Positions 1-8,653 of a DNA stretch of 64,000 nucleotides are shown here, one piece after another. The DNA lies in assembly GCF_002879645.1 (NCBI RefSeq), contig NZ_PNRE01000065.1, positions 1 through 64,000 of the forward strand, written 5' to 3'. The stretch's first letter is position 1. Every line of letters starts with the position of its first letter. Both the position numbers and the translations under genes were made by a program. Origin of the DNA: Halomonas heilongjiangensis (GTDB lineage: Bacteria > Pseudomonadota > Gammaproteobacteria > Pseudomonadales > Halomonadaceae). The notes under the pieces are model-generated. The model made no database searches. It had not been told where the DNA came from and saw only the letters and a list, made by a program, of their open reading frames with translations.

Positions 1-1136
1 TCACGATGCCCCAGCGCCTCGGCGGCCGTATGGCGACCATTGGCGGTGCGCAGCATCATCTCGAGCAGCTGATCGCCGGCTTCGTCCATGTTGACCTCGC
101 GTGCCAGCAGCCCGGCCACATCGACGTCGATATGCTCCCCCATGGTTCGCACCGTCCGAGGGTTGGCACAGATCTTGATCACCGGAAGAATGGGATTGCC
201 GACGACATTGCCCTGGCCGGTGGGAAAGAAATGCACCACGTATCCCGAGGCGGCACAGAGAGTGACCATCTCCGCCGCTGCCGAGGAGGAATCCATGAAC
301 CACAGCCCCGGCTTGTCCGGCGCCTCGGCCTTGTCGAGCACGCCATCGACACGGCACCGGTGGCCGATCTTCTGGATATTGCCCAGTGCCTTTTCCTCGA
401 TGGTCGTCAGACCGCCTTCGATATTCCCCTTGGTAGGCTGCGAATCGGAGAGATCGCTGGTCTTGTGACGATCGATCATGTCACTGTAGCGATCGAACAT
501 GGCCTGGAACTTCTCGCGAACTTCTGGCGTGGCACAGCGCTCCGCCACCAGGTGTTCACCCCCGGTCAATTCCGAGGTCTCGCCGAACACCAGGGTGCAT
601 CCCGCCTCGTACAGCTTGTCGAAGGCATTGCCCACGGTGGGGTTGGCCCCACAGCCCGAAGTGGTGTCGGATTCACCGCACTTCGTCGAGACCCAGAGCT
701 CACTGATGTCGCACTCTTCACGTTGCAGCTCGGAGGCATACTGCACGTATTCGCGTACCATCTTGGATGCTGCGCAGATGGTGTTGTGATCACCGTTCTG
801 CTCGATCCAGAAGCCCGTGACCGGCTTGCCGGTGGCCTTGATCCCGTCGACGACCTTGCTGGTCCAGCCCGGCTCGATGCCGATGACCACCACGGCCGCC
901 ACATTGGGATTGCTGCCGGTACCGATCAGTGTCCGGAAGTGCAGATCCAGGTCGGCACCGAACTGCAACCGGCCATAGGGGTGAGGCAAAGCGAGACTGC
1001 CCTTGATGTTGTTGGCGACAGCCTCGGCGGCGGCATTGGAAATGTCGTCTACCGGCAAGACGATCACGTGGTTACGCACCCCCACGCGGCCGTTCTCGCG
1101 ACGATAGCCCATGAACTTGCGACCCTTGAGTTCCAT
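1..1136 (-). CDS. suyB: (2R)-sulfolactate sulfo-lyase, large (beta) subunit, partial at the left edge
   Basis: The protein starts [20 protein letters not shown] and stays open for 378 codons to the window edge, so the C-terminus is missing. It belongs to the UxaA/altronate dehydratase-like large-subunit family; conserved cysteines lie in the segments around [20 protein letters not shown] and CGANP. It begins 2 nt after the stop of the small SAF-domain gene at 1139-1423, the SuyA-SuyB arrangement. SuyAB cleaves (2R)-3-sulfolactate to pyruvate and sulfite in the cytoplasm. Family and pairing are solid. The exact substrate is inferred, mainly from the small subunit, and another sugar-acid dehydratase of the same family is the alternative. 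Confidence 0.72.
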   Translation of the reverse strand, partial: MELKGRKFMGYRRENGRVGVRNHVIVLPVDDISNAAAEAVANNIKGSLALPHPYGRLQFGADLDLHFRTLIGTGSNPNVAAVVVIGIEPGWTSKVVDGIKATGKPVTGFWIEQNGDHNTICAASKMVREYVQYASELQREECDISELWVSTKCGESDTTSGCGANPTVGNAFDKLYEAGCTLVFGETSELTGGEHLVAERCATPEVREKFQAMFDRYSDMIDRHKTSDLSDSQPTKGNIEGGLTTIEEKALGNIQKIGHRCRVDGVLDKAEAPDKPGLWFMDSSSAAAEMVTLCAASGYVVHFFPTGQGNVVGNPILPVIKICANPRTVRTMGEHIDVDVAGLLAREVNMDEAGDQLLEMMLRTANGRHTAAEALGHR

Positions 1137-1138
1137 GC

Positions 1139-1423
1139 TTACCACCTCTTGGTTTTGACGTTGTGGACGTGAAGGTGCTCGCCCTTCTTGATCGGCTGAA
1201 CAACACGACCGATGTCGACGCCGTACTTGATCACGGTATCGCCCTCAGACAGATCCTGAATTGCCAGCTTGTGACCGATCGGTATCGGGTCCAGCACCTC
1301 AAAGGTGATCGTTTGGTCCTGGTGCATCACCCAACCGGTCAAGTTCTGCCCGGCCTCGACCCCCTCGACTACCACCACGCCGACGCTGTCGCCGGCATCG
1401 TGTACCACGAAATCGATACTCAT
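1139..1423 (-). CDS. suyA: (2R)-sulfolactate sulfo-lyase, small (alpha) subunit
   Basis: A 94-residue single SAF-domain protein, starting [20 protein letters not shown]. It has the UxaA N-terminal features (HDAGDSVG near residue 8, IPIGHKLA near 47, and a histidine-rich tail ending [10 protein letters not shown]). The length is typical for a free-standing SuyA. In altronate dehydratase this domain is fused to or paired with the large subunit, as here with the gene 2 nt downstream. The [10 protein letters not shown] end and the free-standing form favour sulfolactate sulfo-lyase over altronate dehydratase, based on remembered SuyA sequences rather than a search. Confidence 0.75.
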   Translation of the reverse strand: MSIDFVVHDAGDSVGVVVVEGVEAGQNLTGWVMHQDQTITFEVLDPIPIGHKLAIQDLSEGDTVIKYGVDIGRVVQPIKKGEHLHVHNVKTKRW

Positions 1424-1539
1424 CGATGTCTCCCCTCGTTACGTGAAGCCTGTTGGCGCTACCCGGTGGCCAGGGCACCTGGCCAAGTCTGGCCTCTAAC
1501 CACTCACAACCTATATATATGACATAGGATACAGGACGG

Positions 1540-2236
1540 TCAAATGTCATCTACAGGATATGTGGCAGCCTGCCGTGCATCGCAAGCTGGACGACACACC
1601 ACGACGAAGTCGTTCAGCAGCACCAAAGAGCGTGATAACGTGATAGAACTCAGTGCCTTACACCGAGCACGGTAGCCTTCGGGCGGCAGCCTCAGGCTAA
1701 AGCCGTGTACCGTCCACTGAATCGGGGTAACTCCACGCTCGGCCTCCCAGCGGATGGCGGACTCATAGCGAATATCCAGCGACAGCTTCTCGAGGCGGCT
1801 TTTGGTGGCCAGGCCAACGATGTACTCGACGCCATGGCGCTCACACCAAGCGAGGATCAGCGGTCGACAGAAGCCACTGTCGCCGCGGAAGACGAGCTTC
1901 ACCTCGGGCCAGGCCTGGCGCAGCCGCCGCACCAGCAGGGCCAGGATGGCCCCGGCATGGTGGGCCGCATCGCGATAGGCCGGGCGCAGGTAGCTGACCA
2001 GCAACTGCTGGCCACAGAAGATGTAGAGCGGCAGGAAGCAATACCCATCGTAGAAGCCGGAAAAATGCCGACCGAGCTGCTCGCCATGCACCGGGTCGTC
2101 GGTGGCGTCGAAGTCGAGGATCAAGCACTTCTTCGGCGGCCGCCGAAAGGTGCGGATGAACTGCTCGACGATCTCTCCCTGGATAGCCACCGCCCACTGG
2201 CGACTGGCCTGCGGTTCGAAGCTTACGTCTCGATCT
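1540..2236 (-). pseudogene. IS1380-family transposase remnant
   Basis: The minus-strand frame carries the IS1380 DDE core: LDFDATDDPVHGEQ with the first aspartate, the FYDGYCFLPLYIFCG segment, and FRGDSGFCRPLILAWCERHG with the second acidic block. The N-terminus is absent: an in-frame TAA lies just upstream of position 2236, where the trmJ fragment begins. After about residue 145 the sequence no longer looks like the family and it stops at 1540, so the C-terminal third is missing or replaced. Full IS1380 transposases are about 430-470 residues; only about 230 codons remain. It is therefore an inactive fragment. Confidence 0.8.
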
Positions 2237-2237
2237 T

Positions 2238-2466
2238 ATGTTATCGAATATCCGCATCGTCCTCGTCCAGACCTTCCACCCCGGCAATATCGGCGCCTCG
2301 GCGCGGGCCATGAAGACCATGGGCCTGACCGACCTGGTGCTGGTCGCCCCGCGTCGGTTCCCCGACCCCGAGGCCGCCCGCCTGGCCGCCGGCGCCGAGG
2401 ACCTGATCGACCAGGCGAGTGGTGGGCACGCTGGAGGGGGCAGTGAGCGACTGCGTACAGGTGTGA
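2238..2466 (+). pseudogene. trmJ: trmJ (tRNA Cm32/Um32 methyltransferase) 5' fragment, frameshifted
   Basis: Codons from ATG 2238 give [20 protein letters not shown] and continue through [20 protein letters not shown] to about residue 60, a clear TrmJ/SpoU N-terminus. Homology then resumes in the next frame from 2419 ([15 protein letters not shown]) and ends at TGA 2464-2466. A small indel near 2417 and loss of about 170 downstream codons make it nonfunctional. The fragment abuts the IS1380 remnant, so it was probably carried or broken by the same rearrangement. A full-length trmJ presumably exists elsewhere in the genome (inference). Confidence 0.75.
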
Positions 2467-2537
2467 GGAGCCTGCCGCTGCCCACCGCGCCCGGCATCCC
2501 GCCGGGCGTGCCATCCGAAGAAGCAAGGAGAAATGAG

Positions 2538-3157
2538 ATGTCCTATGCCTACAACCGCCTCAACAAGGACGACGTCGCCCTGCTGCTGGTCGACCATCAG
2601 GCCGGCCTGCCCTAGCTGGTGCGCGAGTTCAGCCCCGACGAATTCAAGAACAACGTCCTGGCCCTGGCCGACATCGCCAGGTTCTTCGAGATCCCCACCA
2701 TCCTCACCATCAGCTTCGAGGACGGCCCCAACGGGCCCATGGTGCCGGAGCTCAAGGAGACCCTCCCCGACGTCCCCTACTTCGCCCGCCCCGGGCAGAT
2801 CAACGCCTGGGACAACGAGGAGTTCGTGGCGGCCGTCAAGGCCACCGGCAAGCAGCAACTGCTGATCGCTGGCGTGGTCACCGAAGTGTGCGTGGCCTTC
2901 CCGATGCTCTCCGCCCTGGAGGAGGGCTACGAAGTGTTCGTCGTCACCGACGCCTCCGACACCTTCAACCAGACCACCCGCGAGGCCGCCTGGGATCGCA
3001 TGTCCCAGGCCGGCGCCCAGCTGATGACCTGGTTCGGGGTCGGCTGTGAGCTGCACCGCGACTGGCGCAACGACATCGAGGGCTTCGGCGGCCTGCTGGC
3101 CGGCCACCTCCCCGCCTACGCCAACCTGATCCAGAGCTACACCGCCCAGAAGGGCTT
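2538..3157 (+). pseudogene. Isochorismatase-family (YcaC-like) hydrolase interrupted by an in-frame TAG
   Basis: From ATG 2538, behind AAGGAG at 2524-2529, the frame reads [20 protein letters not shown], meets TAG at 2613-2615, and continues in the same frame with LVREFSPDEFKNNVLALAD. Family features are present: the catalytic-type LLVDHQ aspartate, a lysine region near LKETLPDVPYFARPGQ, and GVVTEVCVAFP with the nucleophile cysteine. One C-to-A change would turn a Ser TCG codon into this TAG. The normal C-terminus (YANLIQSYTAQKG) runs without a stop into an unrelated tail, so the 3' end is also damaged. A sequencing error at 2614 is possible, but the second lesion favours real decay. Confidence 0.8.
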
Positions 3158-3301
3158 AACCGCGCGTGGCCCGGCGATTGCCGGGCCCTCGACACCTGGG
3201 GCATCCGCCATGGCCTGGTCGCCGCCACCATCGTGGCCCTGGTGGTCTATGCCATCATGCCCCGAGTGGTGCGCCTGGTGGCCTCATGGCTGTTCCGCTA
3301 G
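3155..3301 (+). pseudogene. C-terminal fragment of a small membrane protein (ABM-type tail)
   Basis: In the frame starting CTT at 3155 the peptide contains GIRHGLVAATIVALVVYAIM followed by PRVVRLVASWLFR and TAG 3299-3301: one hydrophobic helix, then a basic end. It resembles the membrane tail of antibiotic-biosynthesis-monooxygenase-like proteins, but only about 48 residues are present and no start codon belongs to it. It is shifted relative to the isochorismatase frame just upstream, so the two look fused by a deletion. The family assignment is tentative. Confidence 0.4.
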
Positions 3302-3317
3302 TTGTGATCTCTCGGCC

Positions 3318-3911
3318 TCAGCCCGGCGCTGCCGCGATGGCCCGCCCCACGGTAAGCGCCTCGCGCAACGCGGGCGCCATCTCCCGATAGGCGGCATCCG
3401 CCTCGGTGCCGAGACCATCCAGCACCTTGGTGAAGAAGGCCCGTGCCGCGGCCACGGTGACGATGTCGAAGACCTCCTCGTCGGCGAAGCCGAGTGCCAG
3501 CAACCGGTCGACGTCGCCCTGGCTCACGCTGCTCGCGTCCCGCGCCACCTTACGGGCGAAGGCCATCATCGCCCGCTCCGCCTCGGTCAGCGCGTCCCGC
3601 CCGTCGGCCGCGGCAATCGCCCGTGCCTCGTCCTCCCCGAGCAGTTCCGACAGCATCTTGCCATGGGCCAGCGAGCAGTAGCTATTCCCCAGCGCCTGGG
3701 CGGCGGCCAGGGTCACCAGTTCGAACCGCCGGGGCTCGACATGGCGGCGAATGGTCGCCAGCAGCGCCGCCCAACTCGCCATCACCTCGGGGCGGTGACT
3801 GAACGCCCTGGCATAGTTGGGCAGGTAGCCGAAGTGGGCCTGCTGGCGCTGGTACATCGCCAGCACCTCGCCCGAGGCCTGCTCGGGTGCCACGGTCTGG
3901 ATAAAGGACAT
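3318..3911 (-). CDS. AhpD-like carboxymuconolactone decarboxylase-family protein (peroxidase-related)
   Basis: The protein has 197 residues, starting MSFIQTVAPEQASGEVLAMY. The CMD/AhpD helical core is visible, with AAAQALGNSYCSLAHGKML holding one cysteine and a histidine in the peroxidase-related pattern instead of the AhpD CxxC pair. The second half repeats a helical unit (ALGFADEEVFDIVTVAAARA). The open frame extends upstream to 4106, but the start at 3911 gives the family-like N-terminus and has a purine-rich stretch just ahead (GGAGACC). It lies 40 nt downstream of the cysteine synthase-glutaredoxin gene on the same strand and may be cotranscribed. Substrate unknown. Confidence 0.8.
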   Translation of the reverse strand: MSFIQTVAPEQASGEVLAMYQRQQAHFGYLPNYARAFSHRPEVMASWAALLATIRRHVEPRRFELVTLAAAQALGNSYCSLAHGKMLSELLGEDEARAIAAADGRDALTEAERAMMAFARKVARDASSVSQGDVDRLLALGFADEEVFDIVTVAAARAFFTKVLDGLGTEADAAYREMAPALREALTVGRAIAAAPG

Positions 3912-3951
3912 GACAGGGTCTCCTCGATGGATGGGTGGGTCACGGGGTCCG

Positions 3952-5448
3952 TCACGCCGTCGCTGTGCGGGGGTGCAGCCAGCCGGGCAGCAGGTCGTAG
4001 GGATCGAGCTCGATATCGCGGTCGTAGGCGACCCCCCGGGCCTCCAGCCGCCCACGCAGCGAACCGTCGCGCCAGGCGTCGAACAGCTCGCTACAGCCGC
4101 CGACATGCTCGCCGCCGATGAAGACCTGGGGAATGGTCCTGGCCCCGGTGCGTTCGGCCAGTACGGCGCGGATCCTGCCCCCCAGGTCGTCCGCCTGGTA
4201 GGCCACCGAGTCGAGGTCGACGCTGCGATACTCGATGCCCAGCCGGGCGAAGAGCTTGCGTACCGACCAGCAGAACTCGCACCACTCCAGGGCGAACATC
4301 ACCACCGGTTCCGCCGCCACGGTCTCGTCGACGAAGCGTTCGGCCTCCGCATCCAGCGCCGCCCGCTCGCCCCCCGCCGCTGGTGGCTGCCGGGCCGCGG
4401 TGGGCGCGGTGTCGAAGCGATAGCCCAGCGTGGAACGCGACAGGGCCAGCTCCTCGTCGTTCATCTGCTCGCCGATACCCTCGAACAGCGGGGTGGAGAG
4501 GTAGCGCTCGCCGGTGTCCGGCAGCATGCAGACGATGTTGCTGCCCGGGGGCGAGCGCCGGGCCACGTCCAGGGCGGCGGCCAGGGTGGCGCCGCTGGAG
4601 GTGCCGACGAAGATGCCCTCCCGGCGGGCGAGCTCGCGGGCGAGCCGCAGGGCCTCGCTACCCGCGACCGGTACCAGTTCGTCGACGAGCCCGGCCGCCA
4701 GCGCCGCCTCGGTGAGCGGCGAGATGAAGTCCGGGCTCCACCCCTGCATCAGGTGGGGGCGAAAGCTCGGGTGGCTGGTGGGGACGCCACCGGCCTGGCG
4801 CGGCTGAGCCAGGCCGCTGCCCAGCAGCCGGGCATTGTCGGGTTCGGCGACGACGACACGGGTCGCCGGGTCCGCCTGCTTCAGGGCGTGGGCCACCCCC
4901 TTGAGGGTGCCACCGGTGCCGAAGCCGGAGACCCAGCAGTCCAGCACCTCGCCGCGGAAGTCGTCGAGGAGCTCCCGGGCCGTGGTTCGGGAGTGCACCT
5001 CGGCGTTGGCCTCGTTCTCGAACTGGCGACACAGGAAGTAGCCATGCGTCTCGGCCAGTTCGATGGCCTTGGCGAGCATGCCGGTGCCCTTCTCCGAGGC
5101 CGGGGTCAGCACCACCCGGGCGCCCAGGTAGCGCAGCAGCTTGCGCCGCTCCACGCTGAAGCTCTCGGCCATGGTCACCACCAGCGGATAACCCTTGCGG
5201 GCACACACCATGGCGAGCCCGATCCCGGTATTGCCGCTGGTGGCCTCGATCACCGTCTGGCCGGGGCGCAACTCGCCGCTGCGCTCGGCCTGCTCGATGA
5301 TCGCGAGCGCCATGCGGTCCTTCACGGAGCCCATGGGGTTGAACGCCTCGACCTTGGCGTAGAGGTTCACCCTAGGGGGTGCGAACGTGTCGAGCCGGAC
5401 CAGCGGCGTGCGGCCGATGGTGTCCAGGATGCTGTCGTAACGGGCCAT
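3952..5448 (-). CDS. Cysteine synthase-like PLP enzyme fused to a C-terminal glutaredoxin domain
   Basis: The protein has 498 residues. Residues 1-315 are a fold-type II PLP enzyme of the O-acetylserine sulfhydrylase/CBS family: lysine in NPMGSVKDRM, substrate loop in TSGNTG, phosphate-binding GFGTGGTLKG and a late GTSSGA. After a linker rich in Ala and Pro, residues about 380-470 form a glutaredoxin-like domain with the active-site motif WCEFCWSVRKLF and TIPQVFIGGEHVGG. The start at 5448 gives the canonical MARYDSILDTIGRTPLVRLD. The fusion suggests thiol-redox coupling to sulfur amino acid synthesis (inference). A divergent regulator starts 232 nt upstream. Confidence 0.85.
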   Translation of the reverse strand: MARYDSILDTIGRTPLVRLDTFAPPRVNLYAKVEAFNPMGSVKDRMALAIIEQAERSGELRPGQTVIEATSGNTGIGLAMVCARKGYPLVVTMAESFSVERRKLLRYLGARVVLTPASEKGTGMLAKAIELAETHGYFLCRQFENEANAEVHSRTTARELLDDFRGEVLDCWVSGFGTGGTLKGVAHALKQADPATRVVVAEPDNARLLGSGLAQPRQAGGVPTSHPSFRPHLMQGWSPDFISPLTEAALAAGLVDELVPVAGSEALRLARELARREGIFVGTSSGATLAAALDVARRSPPGSNIVCMLPDTGERYLSTPLFEGIGEQMNDEELALSRSTLGYRFDTAPTAARQPPAAGGERAALDAEAERFVDETVAAEPVVMFALEWCEFCWSVRKLFARLGIEYRSVDLDSVAYQADDLGGRIRAVLAERTGARTIPQVFIGGEHVGGCSELFDAWRDGSLRGRLEARGVAYDRDIELDPYDLLPGWLHPRTATA

Positions 5449-5680
5449 GCCAAGCCTCCTCGGGAACCGGTGGTGTCTGCCACTGCCAGGAGTATCGGGC
5501 GGGCCCGAGGAAGTGGCCGTGGTAGCCAGCGTGGTTTTTCCAGCGGCCGGCGTGGAAGACGCCGCTCCGGGCGTGACGGTGCACCAGAACGGCAGCGGGC
5601 TCAACCGGGCGATATCGGGCCGAGGGCGGCATGGGCGGCCGCGCTATACTGGAAGGGTTATCCCACCCGGGGCGGGCGAT

Positions 5681-7993
5681 ATGAACGCGCTGACCCTCAA
5701 CCTGCTCGGTGATCTCGAGGTGCTTCGAGACGGCCAGCCGTTGCCACTCCCCCCATCGAAGAAGACCCGGGCGCTACTCGCCTATCTGGCATTGCATCCC
5801 CGCACCTTCAGTCGCGAGCACCTCTGCGACCTGCTCTGGGAACTGCCCGACGATCCCCGCGGGTCGCTGCGCTGGAGCCTGTCGAAGCTACGCCGGCTGG
5901 CGGACGATCCCGAGCGCCCCCGCATCATCGCCGACCGGCTCTGCGTGGGGCTCGATACCTCCGATATCGACCTCGACGTCAGCGCCCTGCACGAGGCCTT
6001 CGAGCAGGGCCCGCACCAAGCCCCCATCGATACGCTCGAGGCCGTGGCCATGCGCTACCGGGGGCCCTTCCTGGAGGGCCTGGACCTGTCGCGCTTCCAC
6101 GATTTCCACAGCTGGTGCCTGGCCGAACGCGAACGCGCCATGCGCGCCCAGACGGCGATCCTGTCGGCGCTGGTCGAGCGTCTGGCGGAGACGCCCGAGC
6201 GCGCGCTCGCCCACGCCCATGCGCTCGTCCGGCTGGCCCCCTTCGACGAAGACGCCCGCGCCGGGCTGATCCGCCTGCTGCTGATCCTCAACCGTCCCCG
6301 GGAGGCCGAGCAGCACTTCCAGTTGGGCATGCGCCTGCTCAAGGAGGCGGGCATCCCCACCGGCGGTGCCCTGCTGCGGGCCCGACGGGGCACGGCAGGA
6401 CGGGTGGCAGCCCCATCGCCAGGCCCTCACGCCAGCGACCAGACCGCCGCCCCCATCGGCGAACCGGCCCCCCCCGCATCGTCGCCTGCCGGCACTGGCG
6501 GAGTCGGGGAAGTGGACGCCGCGCTGGCCAGCCTCGAGCCGGAAGCCCGGGAGGTGCTGCGCTGGGCCGCGGTGCTGGCGCCCTGCCTCGACCCGGCGAT
6601 GCTTGGCCGGGTCACCGGGCTGAATGCCAACCGTATCGGCGAGGCCCTCGGCGCGGCCGAGCGGCTACGGCTCCTCGAGGCCACCGAGCGTGGGCTGTGT
6701 TTTTCCCACGAGCGGGTGGCGCGCGATGTCTACACGGGGATTACCCCATCACGGCGCCAGGTCATGCACCGGCAGGTCGCCGACCTCCTGGGGCAGAACG
6801 CCGCCCTCGACCTCGAGCACGCCGCCGACCTGGTGCGTCACGCCCAGTCGAGCGGTGACCCGGGGCTGGCGGCCGAGGCCATGGTCACCGCCGGGCGGTT
6901 GTGCCTGCGCTTCTTCGCCAACGACGAGGCGGTGAGGCTCGCCCGCCAGGGCCTCGCCCTGACCGAGCGGCTGTCCGGCTCCCGGCGCGTCTGCCTCATG
7001 CTGGAACTGCGTGACGTGATGCTCAGTGCCGCCCCGCTGGAAGACTGGGAGACCACCGCCCATGAACTGGTGGCCCTCGCCGAACGGGCGCTGGAGCATG
7101 GCGCCCTCGCCCACGCCCGCCTCGGCTACCAGCTGGCGAGCCAGGTCCGCTGGGCTCATGGGCAGTGGACGGGGGCACACGAGGAGGCGCTGCAGGCCGA
7201 GCGGGTGACCCGTAGCGCCGACGACCATGACCAGGTCGTCGCCATGGCGGAGACGGCCAAGTGCCTGGCCATGCTGGAGCGCGATCTGGACCAGGCGGCC
7301 GCCATGCTGGCCCAGGCCCGGGCGCTGGCCGCACAGCGACGGATCAGCCACCCCGCCATCCCCATGGCCCTCGGCCTGCTGGCATGGCACGACAACCGGC
7401 TCGCCGAGGCCGATGAGCACCTCAAGGACGCACGCACCCTGTGCAAGGCCACCGGGGACCGCCTGGGCGAGTTCCAGGCCAACGAATACCTGATGATGAT
7501 CGATGTCGAGGGCTCCCGCTTCGCCGCGGCACGGTCACGCTGCGCCACCCTCATGGAGATCGGCGAGCGGCTTCGCGACGGCAGCGAGGCCCCGTTCGCC
7601 CGAGCCGCGGAGGCGTTCTGCCGCTATGCCCTCGACGACGATGCCTCGCCGCTCGAGGATGCGCTTCCGGCGTTGCGCCATGCCGACGCCAAGCACCGGC
7701 TCTCGTACCTGCTGACCCAGGCGGCCCTGCTGGACCTGGCGCGCGGGCGTCCGGCCGCTGCCAGGTCCCGCGCCGAGGAAGCGCTTGCCCATGCACAGAC
7801 CCTGGAGCGGGCCACCGAGCAGCTGCTGGCCCACTACGTGCTCGCCGAGGCCCATCGCGCCGCCGGCGACACCGTCGCCCGGCGGCGTCATGCGGCCGCG
7901 GTGGCGAGGCTCGAGCCGGGCCCGGTCGCCCGCTGGGCCCGCCACCGGGTCGCCGAGCTGCTGGCCGACCGGGAAGCGGAGGGGGAAACATGA
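5681..7993 (+). CDS. SARP/BTAD-type transcriptional regulator with a TPR-like C-terminal region
   Basis: The protein has 770 residues. Residues 1-95 form an OmpR-like winged helix of the SARP type (LNLLGDLEVLRDGQPLPLPP, then REHLCDLLWELPDDPRGSLR). Residues about 100-245 are a bacterial transcriptional activation domain (FLEGLDLSRFHDFHSWCLAE). From about 335 on the sequence is alpha-helical and TPR-like, as in the C-terminal half of AfsR or MalT-type regulators. No Walker A motif is seen between them, so the usual STAND ATPase domain is absent. It overlaps the following DUF4242 gene by 4 nt (ATGA), implying a linked function. Such regulators are uncommon in gammaproteobacteria. Targets unknown. 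Confidence 0.8.
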   Translation: MNALTLNLLGDLEVLRDGQPLPLPPSKKTRALLAYLALHPRTFSREHLCDLLWELPDDPRGSLRWSLSKLRRLADDPERPRIIADRLCVGLDTSDIDLDVSALHEAFEQGPHQAPIDTLEAVAMRYRGPFLEGLDLSRFHDFHSWCLAERERAMRAQTAILSALVERLAETPERALAHAHALVRLAPFDEDARAGLIRLLLILNRPREAEQHFQLGMRLLKEAGIPTGGALLRARRGTAGRVAAPSPGPHASDQTAAPIGEPAPPASSPAGTGGVGEVDAALASLEPEAREVLRWAAVLAPCLDPAMLGRVTGLNANRIGEALGAAERLRLLEATERGLCFSHERVARDVYTGITPSRRQVMHRQVADLLGQNAALDLEHAADLVRHAQSSGDPGLAAEAMVTAGRLCLRFFANDEAVRLARQGLALTERLSGSRRVCLMLELRDVMLSAAPLEDWETTAHELVALAERALEHGALAHARLGYQLASQVRWAHGQWTGAHEEALQAERVTRSADDHDQVVAMAETAKCLAMLERDLDQAAAMLAQARALAAQRRISHPAIPMALGLLAWHDNRLAEADEHLKDARTLCKATGDRLGEFQANEYLMMIDVEGSRFAAARSRCATLMEIGERLRDGSEAPFARAAEAFCRYALDDDASPLEDALPALRHADAKHRLSYLLTQAALLDLARGRPAAARSRAEEALAHAQTLERATEQLLAHYVLAEAHRAAGDTVARRRHAAAVARLEPGPVARWARHRVAELLADREAEGET

Positions 7994-8547
7994 TCGATGT
8001 CCTGGTCGAGCGGTACTTCGAGGAACCGCTCGGGGCAGAGCTCGTGATGACACTGACGCTGGGGGCGCGGGAGTGCTTCGACCTGCACCGGATCGCCTGG
8101 CAGGGCAGCCTGCTGGCGAAGGACGGCCACCGGCTGTTCTGCCACTTCCACGCCCCGGATGCGGAAGCGGCGCGGATCGGGCTGCGCCAGGCGGGGGCGG
8201 ACGTCACCGGGCTGTGGGCCGGCACGGTACACGATGCCCCGGGGCCCGCCCTCGCGGACCTGGCCGGCGCCAACGTGCTGGTGGAGCGCTCCTTCGACGA
8301 GCCGGTCACCGTCGAGGCGATCCAGGCGCTCGAGGATGCCGGCTCGGCCTGCCTGCAGAACCACCGGGTGCACTTCGTGCGCACCTTCTTATCAGTCAGC
8401 GGCAAGCGGATGATCTGCCTCTACCGTGCCCCCGACGCCGAGTCGGTGCGCCTGGCCCAGCATCAGGCCGGCCTGCCGATGGATCGCGTCTGGTCCTTCC
8501 AGCTCGTTTCTCCCGCGGACGGCAGCGCTTCCACGCCCGCCCCCTGA
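7990..8547 (+). CDS. Tandem DUF4242 (SCO4226-like nickel-binding family) protein
   Basis: The protein has 185 residues made of two similar halves. Half one starts IDVLVERYFEEPLGAEL and half two NVLVERSFDEPVTVEAIQAL. Each ends with a H/Y-x-APDAExxR segment (HFHAPDAEAARIGLRQAG and CLYRAPDAESVRLAQHQAG). This matches the DUF4242 ferredoxin-like fold known from a nickel-binding Streptomyces protein; metal binding here is not shown. Its ATG overlaps the regulator stop codon, so it is translated with the SARP-type protein and may act as its sensor or partner (inference). Confidence 0.7.
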   Translation: MIDVLVERYFEEPLGAELVMTLTLGARECFDLHRIAWQGSLLAKDGHRLFCHFHAPDAEAARIGLRQAGADVTGLWAGTVHDAPGPALADLAGANVLVERSFDEPVTVEAIQALEDAGSACLQNHRVHFVRTFLSVSGKRMICLYRAPDAESVRLAQHQAGLPMDRVWSFQLVSPADGSASTPAP

Positions 8548-8597
8548 AAAACCACGCCCTCTCCCACGCTGGGTCCCACGGCCCCGGCGCACTCTCG

Positions 8598-8626
8598 TGT
8601 CTGACCGATCACTCACCGGTCAGACA
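8598..8626. promoter_or_regulatory. Perfect 10-bp inverted repeat upstream of the OsmC gene
   Basis: TGTCTGACCG at 8598-8607 and CGGTCAGACA at 8617-8626 are exact inverse complements separated by 9 nt, 28 nt ahead of the OsmC start. There is no T-run after it. It could be an operator for the osmC-monooxygenase pair or a Rho-independent-like hairpin ending the SARP-DUF4242 unit. Confidence 0.5.
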
Positions 8627-8653
8627 ACGACAACATCCTGAGGAGAGACCACC

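Noticed and set aside
6-1172. 388-codon plus-strand frame opposite suyB
   Set aside because: The minus strand encodes a clear UxaA-family protein; the plus frame is a high-GC shadow with no family features.
3910-5712. 600-codon plus-strand frame
   Set aside because: Shadow of the cysteine synthase-glutaredoxin gene.
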